A stretch of DNA of 64,000 nucleotides from Ophiosphaerella korrae (lineage: Eukaryota; Ascomycota; Dothideomycetes; Pleosporales; Phaeosphaeriaceae): the NCBI GenBank assembly GCA_028456385.1, contig JALNQF010000183.1:22033-86032 (forward strand), in the 5' to 3' direction. The position numbers and the translations under genes are program-made. The notes beneath the pieces were generated by a model. It was not told the DNA's origin and searched no databases. It saw only the letters and a list, made by a program, of their open reading frames with translations. Shown one piece after another: positions 13,699-25,753 of this stretch. The stretch's first letter is position 1. Each line of letters opens with the position of its first letter.

Positions 13699-14095
13699 TG
13701 TAATAGGTGTTACTAGAGTCGACTTCCTAGTACCTAAGAGTTATTAGTAGATTAAAAGGTAATAATAAAAGCTTAAGGGGTAATCTATAATAGGCTATAA
13801 ATAATAGAAGATATTTTGCAACTATCTTAGTATTGTCCCTCGTAGTTAAGGATTAAATTACTAATAGTATCCTAATAATACCTATTATATTAACTATATA
13901 CTTGTACTAATCTATTTATACAACACTATAGATTACTACTAATCTATTTGTACGTAACTACAGATTACTTGTAATCTATTCTAGTTGTAGGTAGTTTCCT
14001 AATTAAGGTTGTTACCCCGCTCGTCCTATGCTTTGTTAGTATCTAAGTTAGGACTAATTAGTTCTATCTCGATTTCTCTTGTTATATCTGTAATA
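13699..14095 (-). repeat. 5' LTR of element B
   Basis: A 397-bp partner of the LTR at 7160-7556. It starts (plus strand) TGTAATAGGTGTTAC and ends GTTATATCTGTAATA. The gag side lies at lower coordinates, so this is the 5' LTR of a minus-strand element. Confidence 0.85.
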
Positions 14096-14100
14096 TATAC
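14096..14100. repeat. Target-site duplication TATAC, right copy (element B)
   Basis: Matches 7155-7159. Together with the continuity of element A across B, it shows B entered A by normal integration. Confidence 0.7.
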
Positions 14101-15600
14101 TCTATACTTCTTATATTAACTTCTCTCTTATTACTTTATAGTTCTTTAGATATAACTATAGTAGTCTTCTTATCTTCTACTAGTCTTTTAGTAGAGATTA
14201 ATTGTACTAGGGGTTCTTCTCTTTCTAAATCTTCTATTAGTAAGTCTATTACTTATACTACTTCTTTTAGCTACACTTTTATTCTCTCTTTTATTACTAC
14301 TACTCTCCTCTTTTATAAGAACTATCCTTCTCCCTTTTTACTAGAAATATATATAAAGTAGTTATTATTATAATAAAAGGTCTAATAGAGTATTATATAT
14401 TATATTTCTTTACTTCTAGCTACTTTCTTTTAAGGTTTAGCTTATACTTTTTGTGCTTCCTTCTTACCCTCTATTATCTTTAACTAGGCTTCTTTTTCTT
14501 TCTTAGGATCTCTACTTCTATAGTCCTTTATAAAGTATCTTAGTTTTCTATATTTATAATATACTATATCTTTCTTCTTTAACTAATAATCTATTACGTA
14601 GTAGCTTAGTTTTTTATATTTAAAGTGCGTAAAGTCTTTATTCTTCTTTTTCTTTCTATCTTTATTAGTGTTAAGGATTATAGAGTCTCTAGTATCTTAG
14701 TTTCTAAGTTATCCTCTATACTTATTCTTCTTCTATTCTTTAAGATTATTATTAATTTATATTACCTATTACTTTAGGGCTTCTAGTATTCTTAGCTTCT
14801 CTATATAAATTATTTTGTATTAGATTCTTAAGTTTAGTTTTTGTTTAAATTATAACATTAATAAAACTTTATTCTATTCTATATTCTATAATAGTTATTT
14901 AAACTATACTATATATTTAGGAATACTCTTCTATTATATAAGCCTTTTAAGCTTTTCTTTAGCTTATTAGGTAATATCTATATCTCTAAATACTACTCTT
15001 ATTTGTTTAGTAAAGTATTTATAACTTCTAAAAATAACTTATATTTTATCTTTTTATATTCCTAGAGTATATATTATATAATCTATCTAGTAAGGTTTAA
15101 ACTATCTTATTATATCTTCTTTAAGGTATATTCTTATATATATTACTTTTTATCTTCTCTATTAAAGTATAGTACTTGTATATTAATCTAGAGTTATACT
15201 ACTAATATAAAGAGTCTTAGTTTCTCCCTTATTCTATTAAATTTCTTAAGTATAAGTATCTTAGGTAGTTTTTTTATCGCACTTATCTCTAGTCTTTAAG
15301 TAATCTATTCTATCTAGTTTTATTCTTCTATAATAGCTTTAATCTATACCTTGTTTTATTTTATATAATCCTATAATTCCTTATTTTAGGTCTCTAGGGC
15401 GTTAATTACTTACTCTATATCTTTTTTCTCTAAGATTAGATTGTTAAAGTAATCTTTAATTACTTTCTAAGTAGTATTATCTAACTTATAACTACTTAGA
15501 GGTGCTTTACCTTTTTTCTTAGTTAAACTTTCTACTATCGTGTTAGCTTAGACTATACACTACTTACACTTCGCTTTTTCTAATAACTAATTTAGTAAAG
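14096..15600 (-). mobile_element. Element A, right part: gag region
   Basis: Similar to element B about 12190-13698 in the same orientation, so it is the gag part of element A upstream of the B insertion. A zinc-knuckle remnant at about 14595-14635 again has its ligands changed (H-F-K-Y...Y-Y...D-Y). No coding capacity remains. Confidence 0.78.
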
Positions 15601-15822
15601 TATAATAGGTTGCCTATTATTAACTATAGAGACTATAAGGGTTATTAGTAGATTAAAAAGTAATACTAAAAGTTTATATATTAATTAAGTAATAACTATA
15701 AATAATAGATAATTCCTAATAGGCGATATTAAGTATTAGCATTCTAGGTTAGAGATTAGATTACTAATACTATCCTAATAATACGTATTACTACTAACTA
15801 TATACTTATAATATTTAGTTAG
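15601..15822 (-). repeat. Truncated 5' LTR of element A
   Basis: Starts TATAATAGG as the other LTRs do and follows the LTR of C (4834-5040) until about 15822, where homology stops and unrelated AT-rich DNA begins. The missing part could have been lost by a later insertion or deletion. Confidence 0.6.
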
Positions 15823-18800
15823 CTTTATAGTATTATAGACGCTAAGCCTTATAAAGCTATAAAGTTATAACGTATCTCTATTATAATTAACTCCCTAATT
15901 AACTTTATTATCCTATAGATTGTATGTATTGTTATCCTCTATCTAGTTTTCTTCTATTATTATTATAATATTACTACTATCTTTAAGTACTTTATAGCTA
16001 AAGTCTTTAAGTTAGCTAATAATACTACTTATAATAATAAAAAGACTATATTATCTCTTATTATCTTTAGTTTACTATCTATAATAATAAAGAGTTAAAT
16101 AAGCTACTTAAGTTTATTACTATTACTTAAAGTAGTATTCTACTTAATATTTACTAGAATACGTTATCTATATTATATTCTTTTATCTTATATACTAATC
16201 TATTTTTTAGACTTTACTACTTAAGAAGATAGCTAAGCCTAGTAAAAGCTTATTATTTAACTTCTTAGTATACTTTACTTTTAAGTTTCTTTTTTATATT
16301 ATAGTTTCTTTATAAGTCTTTTTACTTTTATAATAATAGCTAAAGTTAGCTTAAGTCTAAGTTTATAGCTTTTTATAGAGTTTATACTAGAGCTATATAG
16401 TAGCTAGTTATACTAAATAACTACTAGCTTATAAGCTAAATTAACTAATACTACTTTAGAGTTAGCTTAGGTCTAGGTTTATAGCTTTTTACAAGGTTTA
16501 TACTAGAGCTATATAGTAGCTAGCTATACTAAATAACTACTAGCTTATAAACTAAATTAAGTAATAGTACTTTAATTTTCTCTATTTTAAGTTTCTTCTT
16601 TATATTCTAGTCTTTAAGTTTTTTCTATAAGTTTTTCTTTTTAAGTTTCTTCTTTATATTCTTACTCTTAAGTTTTTTCTTTATAGTGTAGTTTCTTTAT
16701 AGGTCTTTCTACTTTTATAATAATAACTAGAGTTAGCTTAAGTCTAAGTTTATAGCTTTTTATAAGGTTTATACTAGAACTATATAGTATCTAGCTATAC
16801 TAAATAACTACTAGCTTATAAGCTAAATCGACTAATACTACTTTAGAGTTAGCTTAGGTTTAGGTTTATAGCTTTTTATAGGGTTTATACTAGAGCTATA
16901 TAGTACTTAGTTATACTAGACTACTAGCTTATAAGCTAAATTAAGTAATATTACTTTAATCTTTAAGAAAAGAGAAAAGGTCTTTATACTATAAGTTTCT
17001 ACTACTAGCTATAGTTTTATTTTAGTATAAGTTAAAAAGCTTATTATAGCTAATATCTTAGAGATTAAAAAACTAATTTTTAAATTTATTATAAGTAAGT
17101 ATATTATTAAATAATTTAGCTATATTTATTTAAAAAAAGTTAGTCTACGTAAATTATTTATTTAAGTCTCTAAAAGAATTATCGCGTTAGTTAGTATTAT
17201 TCTACTCCTAGAAGTTAAACTATACGCACTAAATATACTAAGTATACTAGCGCTTTAACTTCTAGAGATAAAAAGAGGCGTTAGTATAAGAAATTATATT
17301 TATAATCCTAGACTAAAGAGCTAACTAGAAATAATTAAGTATACTACTATACTTTATATAGTTTATATATTCTTTATTTTATCTATTATATATATAAAAC
17401 TTTAGAAGCTACTTTATTACTATTATTCTTATATTATAGAGCTTAATTAAGTAGTAAAGCTATACTTCTAATAAAAGCTAGCTCTATAAGTAGTTTTTTA
17501 CTATATACTTAGTATAATAAGTTAAAGAATTAGCTTTTTAAGCTTAACTTTACTTTAAGAAAGAAAAAGTAAGTAAAAAGGTATAAGTTTAGAATTCCTT
17601 TAGTAGTATAATTTTTTTATTCTTATTACGTCTTTAGCTATAATTTTATAAAAGTTTATATACTTATAATAGCTAAGGTAAGTTATAGCTTTCTTATAAC
17701 TTATATTCTCTTACTTTTACGTTTTTTCTAAATACTTACTATTTTAATTTTAGCTATACTTATCTATATCTTCTACTACTTTATATAAACTTGTAGTTTT
17801 ATTAATAAAAAAAATAGTAAGAGTATATATAGAGTATACTATAGTACGTAAAGATAATTTCTTATAAGTTTTTTTGTAAGATCTACTACTAATTAAAATA
17901 GACTTACCTAGTTCTTATATCTATTATATACTAGCTACTCTAAAGATTCTAAGTATAGTATAGTATCTCTATCTAATTACGTATTAAACGCGTTCTAGAA
18001 ATACTAATCTACTTATTCTTCTACTAATAAACTAAGCTTAGAACGTAGTATATTAAGCGCTTTATTACTATTAAGATTAAAGTTCTATACTACTTTAAGT
18101 ATATAATCTATTAACGTATATATAGCTTTTATAATAGTAGATCTAGTTTTAAAAGTAGCTTTATTATAATTATAAGCGCTAAAGAAGAAGAATTTATAGC
18201 TTAGAAAGCTTAAACCTATAATATTATATATAATACTTAGTAAACTCTTCTAAAGCTTATTTATAAATTACCTTAAGTAATAATTACTACTTTTAGCTAG
18301 AAATTAATTAAGATAGGTACTAGTTATAAAGTCTTTTAGTTAGGCTATATATCTCTTTATAAAATCTAATACATTACGTTTAAGAATAACTAATTGTTTT
18401 TCTACTTACTTACTTTAGTAATTCTTTAAAACTAGAATAAAATCTTTTTAAAGAGAGAGCTTATTATTCTTATAATTACTAACTTTAGTAAGATTAAAGT
18501 TTAGCTATAGTACTATATAAGCTAAGACTTATATTATAATTCTTCTATCTTCTTTTATAGTTTTAAAAAGTATATATATATTTAGAAATAAAAGATCTAT
18601 AGTAAAAGTAATAAAGTTATTAGTATAATAATAAGTTTTACTATTAAGCTTAGCTAAGAAGCTATTTTTCTAGTGTCCTAAGTAATTATTATAGCTACTA
18701 TCTTAATTTAGGTAGAATAGCTTATATATATTCTTAACTATATAGTTTTATAGAAAATTTACTAGCTTAATCTAATTAGTAGTAGTAATATATTTAGGGT

Positions 18801-21800
18801 TACTATTAGATAGTTATAAAATAATATTAAGTACTTAGTTAAAAGTAGTAAACTAAAACTAAAGACTTTATACTTAGTATATTAGATATATATATATTCT
18901 TTTAGAGACTTATATTATCTATTTTATAGCTTACTATCTACTTCTATATTAAAATTATAAATATTACTTAACTAAGTATAGTTTTATACTAGCGTATAAT
19001 TATAAACCTCTAATTAGTATTTTTCTAAAGCGTAACTAGTTAATAAATAGGAAATTTAACTAAGCTACTAAGCCTAAAGGCTTTAAGTATTTTATACTCT
19101 ATTTAAGCGTTAGTTCTTTAAAATAAGCTATTTTCTATAGTAGATATTATTACTAATTATCTTTATATCTAGCTATAAGTATTTTATAATATTAAGTTAT
19201 ATTAGTTTCCTTAAAGCTTTATATTAAAGTTATAGAGTAAAGTATTAACTTTATATTATTCTTTATATAAATAGAGTAAACTAAGTAGAGTATATACTTT
19301 TATTATAGATATTATAGACTTACTATAATTTTTTATTACTAGAACTTATCTAGTATATATATTCTTTTAAAGTATTTACGCGATATTAACTAGCTATAAG
19401 TTTAGCTATTCTTCTATTTACTAAAGTCTAGTTATTAAATAAAGGCTATACTAGTATTACTAAGCTTACTCTAGCTATACTATTTTAATTTAATTCTTTC
19501 TCTTTAAAGTAGCTTATTATTCTCTTTACCTCTTACTATATATATAAGATAAAAAGATAGTTGTCTTATAATTTATATTTAACTCTCCTATTTTATATAA
19601 ATATATAATATAACGTTTAGATATACTTATAGTCTATAGATTTATTTTTACTAATACTCTAAGTAAGTATAAGTATATTAATAGAAAATTTTACTATTAC
19701 TAACTAATAAAGCTTAACTTAAATATATATAAATATAGTATTGTTAAAAGTAGATAATAGTATATAACTATTTTTACTAGTTTAAAGTTATTTTACTAAC
19801 TTAGTAAGTAAAGAGCTAGATTTATACTTTATTATTAGTACTTATTAAGATAAGAGATAATTTAAAAAGAAATAAGTTAGAGAAAGTAAGTATTAAATAG
19901 TTAATAGCGTTTCTTACCTTTAGAAGTAAAGAAAGAGGTATAACCTAATATTAAATCTTAGTTAATCTAATTTTAGCCTCTAGGTATAAAAAATAAGCTA
20001 CTATATACTACTTCTAGTTATAAACCTATAGCTATATAACTATACTACTTACTTTTTCTTAGAAATCTAGATACTAGTTAATTATATAATATTTAAAGTT
20101 AATCTCTTAACTATAACTATACTTACTTTTTTTATAGCTCTAAATAAGATAGTAGTAAAGAAACTAATTAGCTACTTTATATATACTATTCTAGTAGTAT
20201 TAGAAATCTTTTAAAGTAGTAAAATATTATAAGTAGCCTAGATATTTATATAGCCTATTATACTATCTATTATACTTTTTTTTTAGTATTAGAGTTACTT
20301 TCTCTTTAGAAAAAAATATACCTAAGATTATAAAGCTTTTTAAAGCCCTTTATATAAAATATATATAAAAAGAGAAAAAGGATTAGCTAAGTCCTTTCTA
20401 ATCTATTATTAGATAGAGATATCTTATACGTATTAATAAGAGTAGATAAAGAACTACTTTTATACTATATTAGGCTAGCTTCTTAAATAAAAACTAATTC
20501 TAACTCTATTAATATTCTAGCTTTAAGTAAATTAGGACTATTATAAAGAGATCTACAGAGTACTAAATAAGTAATATAGTTAGATATAATAGAAGAACTA
20601 GCTTAGTTAAGTAATATATCTAGCTTAAGTAAATTATATCTATAGAAATATAGATAGAGTAAATCTAAGTAAATAATATAGTTAGGTATATTATTAGAAA
20701 CTATTAGTGTATTAATAATAAAACTATATAATAGTTAGAATAACTTAAAAAGAATTCTAAAGCTACCTAGGTATAGTTATAGCTACTTTTATAGTAAAGT
20801 AAACAAGAAATAACTTTTATTATATAGATAATAAAAAGAAGTATAAATATTAATAAGTAAAGTAGTAAAATAGATACTAATAGCTATCTTATAAGTAAAA
20901 GAATATATTTTAAGTAAAGTTATATTTAAAGCTACTAGTAAAGCTATAGCTACTAGTAAAGCTAAAGCTACTAAGTAGCTAAAGAATATACTAACTACCT
21001 AACTATTTAATATTAAAATATAAAATAATATAGAGATAATACCTTAGTATAACTATATATAGATTTCTTATTACTAATATTAAATAATAACCTATCTTAT
21101 ATATCTATATATTTATTATTTATTTAATATTATAAACTTACCTATAAGTAGCTTATACTAAAGTAAATAAAGTTATATATTTATTATACTTTATATATAT
21201 TTTACTAGTATATATTTATATTACGTTTAGAAGTAATAAGATTAAAATAGGATAAAGTTAGTAGGGCTATATAGAATAGTTAGAGTTACTAGGTAAGTAA
21301 GTAGTTTTTACTTCTAGAGGTAAGAATTATACTTCTAACCTAAACTTTAAATACTTATATATAACTTATAATAATAGTAGAGTTTAGTATAAAAGTAAGC
21401 TTATATTAAAGTAATAGAATTATAGCTAAAACTACTACTAATATACTTTTATATTTTCTATAGCTTTAGATTTAGTACTAATACTTTAATAGTATAGTTA
21501 GTAAATAGATATATATTTCTAGCTATAAATATCTCTTTAATACTAGAATAGAACTAGCAATATAGAAGCTTAGTAGTACACTACTTTAAACTTTAATTTA
21601 TTTTAATTATTAAGCTTCTACTATTACGTAGTATACTAAAAGAGTAAAAATTTCTTTTATAGCTATCTAGAGTTTAATAAGTAAAGGTTTCTAAGTAGTA
21701 TTACTTCTATAAGAGTATTTTAGCTATAACTTAGCTTTTACTTTTTATATAAAAGCTTTATAAATTTATAAGTAGTTTATATACTATATAAAACTTAAAT

Positions 21801-22220
21801 ATAAAGTAGACTTCTTTACTAATATTAATATATATCTCTTTAATATAAGTATCTATAATAGTATTAAGCTAATACTTTTAGAACTATATTATTATACTTA
21901 ACTACATTAAGTATTTAGTAAGCGTCTTTATATTTTTTATATTAAAGAAAATAAATATATTATAGAACTACTATAGACTTAGTTATAAAATAGTATTAAG
22001 GATATTAGTCTCTACTATATATAAAGAACCTAGTAGTAAAAAGTAAAAGAGTTACTATTCTTTTACTATTATATTAATCTACTATAACTATATCTTTACT
22101 CTTTATATAGTAGAGTTTAAAAGGCTATAATTATAGATAGATAGATAATACTAAATAAGTAAGCTTTTATAATAACGTAAAAGATTACTAAGCTAGTTAG
22201 ATTACTAACTTAGTTACTTT
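15823..22220. other. Highly AT-rich degenerate DNA, origin unassigned
   Basis: About 6.4 kb of TA-dinucleotide-rich sequence without open frames, consistent with RIP of old repeats. I could not match any frame confidently to a transposon family. Minus-strand text around 17900-18800 is less stop-dense and may come from another element. The tandem duplication at 16281-16960 lies inside. Confidence 0.5.
16281..16960. repeat. 390-bp tandem duplication with internal ~118-bp repeats
   Basis: Two copies of a unit about 389-390 bp long. Each holds a T-rich lead (TTAAGTTTCTT...CTTTATAA) followed by two related ~118-bp subunits starting GTTAGCTTARGTYTARG at about 16343, 16461, 16732 and 16849. The subunits share GGTTTATACTAGAGCTATA and ATAACTACTAGCTTATAA. 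Confidence 0.75.
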
Positions 22221-23880
22221 TTTTTAGTATTATAAATACTACTTCTATACTACTATATCTTAATAACCTAATAAAATTATATTAAAGTAAAAAAGTAGAG
22301 TTAAGCTTACTTTTTAAACTTTAGTATCTAGCTAATTTTAAAGCTAGTAACGTACTACTAAAGCTTTTAATATCTATTAATAGTAGCTCTCTAACTAGCT
22401 TAAAGAAATTACTTTACGCGTAACTATATAACCTAGCTACTAGAAACTAACTATAACTAAAGAGTAAATAATTATCTAATATATTCTTAACTTTAACTAA
22501 TAAAGATTTACGCTCTAGCTCTATAAAGTAGTAAATATAGTTAATAAACTACTTACTATATAAAGTAAAAAGCTTATAAGTAAAAAGTAGGCTATATACT
22601 TTATAGTACGTTTAGATAAACTAAAAATAGCTTTTAATTAAGTAAAAGATTACTAAAAAATACTCTAAAAAGATTTTAAAGTTATTAGTAGGTAGTTTAA
22701 GCTTATAGAAGAGACTAAAGCTTAGTATAAAGTAGTAGATAAAGACGTCTATAACTTTAATAAGACTAGCTTCTAGATAAGAGTAATTAGGTTTATAAAT
22801 GTTATTATAGGCTTAAAGAAGTATTAATAACTTACTCTTACTTAGAGTAGTAATTATAAGTAAGTTATAGTAAGCTAAAGTATCTATATAATAGAGTATA
22901 TAATTTTACTATTTATTATCTATAAAAGATACGTCTATATCTTTACTTAGTATAAAGAGATAGATATACTACTTAATTAAAAGCTATTAGTCTTAGAAAA
23001 TAGTTAGATAACTAATATACTTAGCTTAAAGTAGTTAAAGTACTTTAATACGTATATAAAGTTACGTTAAGTAAAAGTATACTAGCTACTTATCTTAGAT
23101 AGCTATAAGAGCTACTTTAACTAAGATTTTAAAGACTACTACTTTAAAAACAAGATCTTAACTCTCTATATACCTACTTATTTATTATATATCGTTTAGC
23201 TACTTAATATAGTATACTTCTTACTACTAAAGTATAAGTACTATAAACGTATATAAGACTTAGTATAGAAATATATCTTCTATATTAATAAAGAAGGCTT
23301 TTTTCTAGCTTTTAAAGACGTATTTTTTAATATATTTACTAAGCAAAACTATAAGAAAGCTTTTAAAGCTTTAGGACTTATTCCTCTAAATATATAGTAA
23401 GTACTAGATTACTTTAACGTACGTATTTATACCCTACTAGGACTCTTACTACTAGAAACGCTATAGTAGTTAAAGACTCTAAGTAATACTTATAAATTTA
23501 GGTCTTAGTTAAAGCTCTTAAGTAGCTCTCTTTATTACTTACTTACTACTATATAGAGCTTCCTTTACTAGCTTATTAAAGGTACTAAATTAATACTATA
23601 TAAAAGCGTTCTTTAAAATACTTATATAAAAGAGCTTAAAAAGTAATTAGAAGTAATAACTAAGTAAAAGTTATATAAAAGAAAGTAAATTTAGTATAGT
23701 AAAACTATAGAATATAGAAAGATATTAATATAAGTAGCTATAGAGGTATTAATAGCTATATAGAAGAGTAAAAAGACTTATAGTAAAAGTAACTATAAAA
23801 GAGCTTAGCTAAATTAATAGTACTATAGAAACTATAAGAAGACTAAGTATAATATGTAAACGTACTAAAAAGATAAAGAA
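22220..23880 (+). mobile_element. Pogo/Fot1-type DNA transposon, RIP-degraded
   Basis: The plus strand, read through stops, gives a DDE_1 (pogo/Fot1) transposase: an N-terminal helix-turn-helix part (22440-22700), the YNFDET box (about 22751-22775, here Y-N-F-N-K-T), LLILDSYKS (about 23090-23110), the region normally reading PPHSSHLLQPLDVG (about 23170-23215), and a C-terminal K-A-F-K-A-L-G-L-I-P block (about 23355-23385). Asp-to-Asn and Glu-to-Lys in the first catalytic box are G-to-A changes, so it is inactive. A copy of its 5' part lies at 62310-62531 beyond the gene cluster. Confidence 0.82.
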
Positions 23881-25740
23881 GAAACTTCTAAATTAGATAG
23901 TAGTATTATAGTAGTAAAGAGTACTAAGTAAAGTTTATTATTAACTTCTAAAGAGGTAGTATTTATAATACTAAGAAAAAGTAACTAGCTTAGTAATCTT
24001 TTATATTCCTAATAGATTATAAGTAGTAAGATATAATCTATCTAGGTATAAAAGTTACTATCTAAAAGATAACTAGACTACTAATCTTCTTAATAGAGGC
24101 GTAAAAAAAATAGGTATAAGGATATATCTTTAAATCTAACTAAATATCTAAGTATATAGTATAGTAAGTAGTAGACTAGTTTTCTTACTATATAAGAGTA
24201 TTTATAATAGTCTAAGTAATATACTTAATAGTAGTTTAAGTATAGATCTAACTAAAGATTAGAGATAAGTATTTAGGTTAGATTCTAATAGATTCCTTAC
24301 TTTACTATAGCTAGACTAGTTTTAAACCTAATTACGCTATTAATATTAAAGCTAGTTATAGTAACTATTATTTCCTAGGCCTTAGCGTCTAGGTAGATAT
24401 AGGCTAGTTCTAGGTTAAGACTTTACTCTCTAATTCTATAATATATATATTGCTTAGAGTCTTTATCTATATATCTAGTAAGCTTTACCTTATAAGATAC
24501 TAGAGTTTCTAAACCTAGAATATTAAGATAGTCTACTACTATCTTAATTTTATTTAAGTATTCTTTAAGCCTAAGATAGTATATCTTCTTTTCTAGATAT
24601 TTACGTTATAACTTTACGTAGCAATTGTTATAGTAGCCTTAATATTAGATAAGCTAGCTAAATAGTTAACGTCTAAGCTAATCTAATATCTTATATACCT
24701 AGTTAACTACTATACTAGATTTTTAAGTACTACTTTAATTACTTATATCTTTAGTTAGCTTTCTATTAGGTTCTATATTAACTAACGTAAGTTATACTAC
24801 TTTAGTCTTTCTAAACTCTTCTATATATATTTTATTAGTAGTTATAGTTAGGTTAAAAGTATCTTTAAGTTCTATTAAAGAAGGATCTAGTAAAGGGCTA
24901 TATAAAGGGCTAAGAGGTAGAAGAAAGTACTTAAGTATATTGTTTTTACTTAGTAGAATTATCTTTATACTTAATATAGATTTAGTTATATATAGCTTAG
25001 TAGTACTATTAGCTTCTATAATATATTTAGTATACGCAAGAATACTTTTAATTTACTAGTATATAGTAACTAACTTTATAAGTTATAAAAAAAGTAGAAC
25101 TAGTTAAATATAAGGTTTTGTTGCGCTCTAACCTTAACTTACCTAGTAGTTTGTCTACTTTTAGCGTGCGCACAGTTCCTCGTTATATTAGATACGTATA
25201 TTGTAGGCTAGCCTCTCTTGTTAGACTTAGGTAGAGTTGCTTATAGTATAGTAGAGAATAAGCTAAGCGTATAAGGAGAGTAATATAAATCGCTAGACTA
25301 AATAGGGCCTTATAAAATATACACACTCTCTCTACGCAAGATAATTAAGTTGCGATAGAAAGGAGTAGAGGTAGGGTTTAGCGCTACGAGAAAGGCTTAG
25401 TGTTAAGATAATCTCGCTATTACTAAAAGGGTTTAGTTTTAGTAACAAAATTTAAAAAGGCAAGCTAAGTAAAAGTTGTAGTTAAATACTATTAAGAGGC
25501 CTTATATTCTACGCAATACAAAACAACTACAAAGTATAAAGATATTATTAGAAGTTAATAGTAGAAGAAAGAAATACGTTAGGTTTATTTTACTAACGTT
25601 TACAGGTCGCCTACACTACTCTTGTTAGTCTATCTCTAGTCGGAATCTCGTATATATAGAGAGAGAGAGACTTTAGCTAGCATCCCTAATTAATTTTCAC
25701 TAAAAGCATATAAAGAATTAGACAGTTGGCTAGCTACAAA
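23881..25740. other. AT-rich transition region up to the gene cluster
   Basis: No gene seen. From about 25100 the base composition becomes less extreme (for example 25140-25330 and 25360-25400), and a short AG microsatellite lies at about 25660-25672. The change to normal coding composition happens at about 25745, just past the NRPS stop codon. Confidence 0.55.
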
Positions 25741-25753
25741 CTAAGTGGGGTAA

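Larger units (their letters stand above)
7160..14095 (-). mobile_element. Element B, structurally complete Ty3/gypsy retrotransposon, RIP-inactivated
   Basis: A 6.9-kb element bounded by two LTRs of equal length and flanked by TATAC duplications. On the minus strand from high to low coordinate it holds 5' LTR, gag (about 12300-13690), a CCHC zinc knuckle (about 12690-12730), protease (about 11150-11500), reverse transcriptase (about 10300-11000), RNase H (about 9900-10090), integrase (about 8650-9650), a chromodomain-like block (about 8290-8400) and the 3' LTR. All four zinc-ligand positions of the knuckle read Tyr (Y-F-N-Y...G-Y-Y...D-Y), explained by C-to-T and G-to-A changes at TGC/TGT and CAC codons. 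It is inserted in element A and is therefore younger. Confidence 0.88.

Noticed and set aside
16281..16960. CRISPR-like array
   Set aside because: Only four long degenerate repeats, no uniform spacers, and a eukaryotic context.
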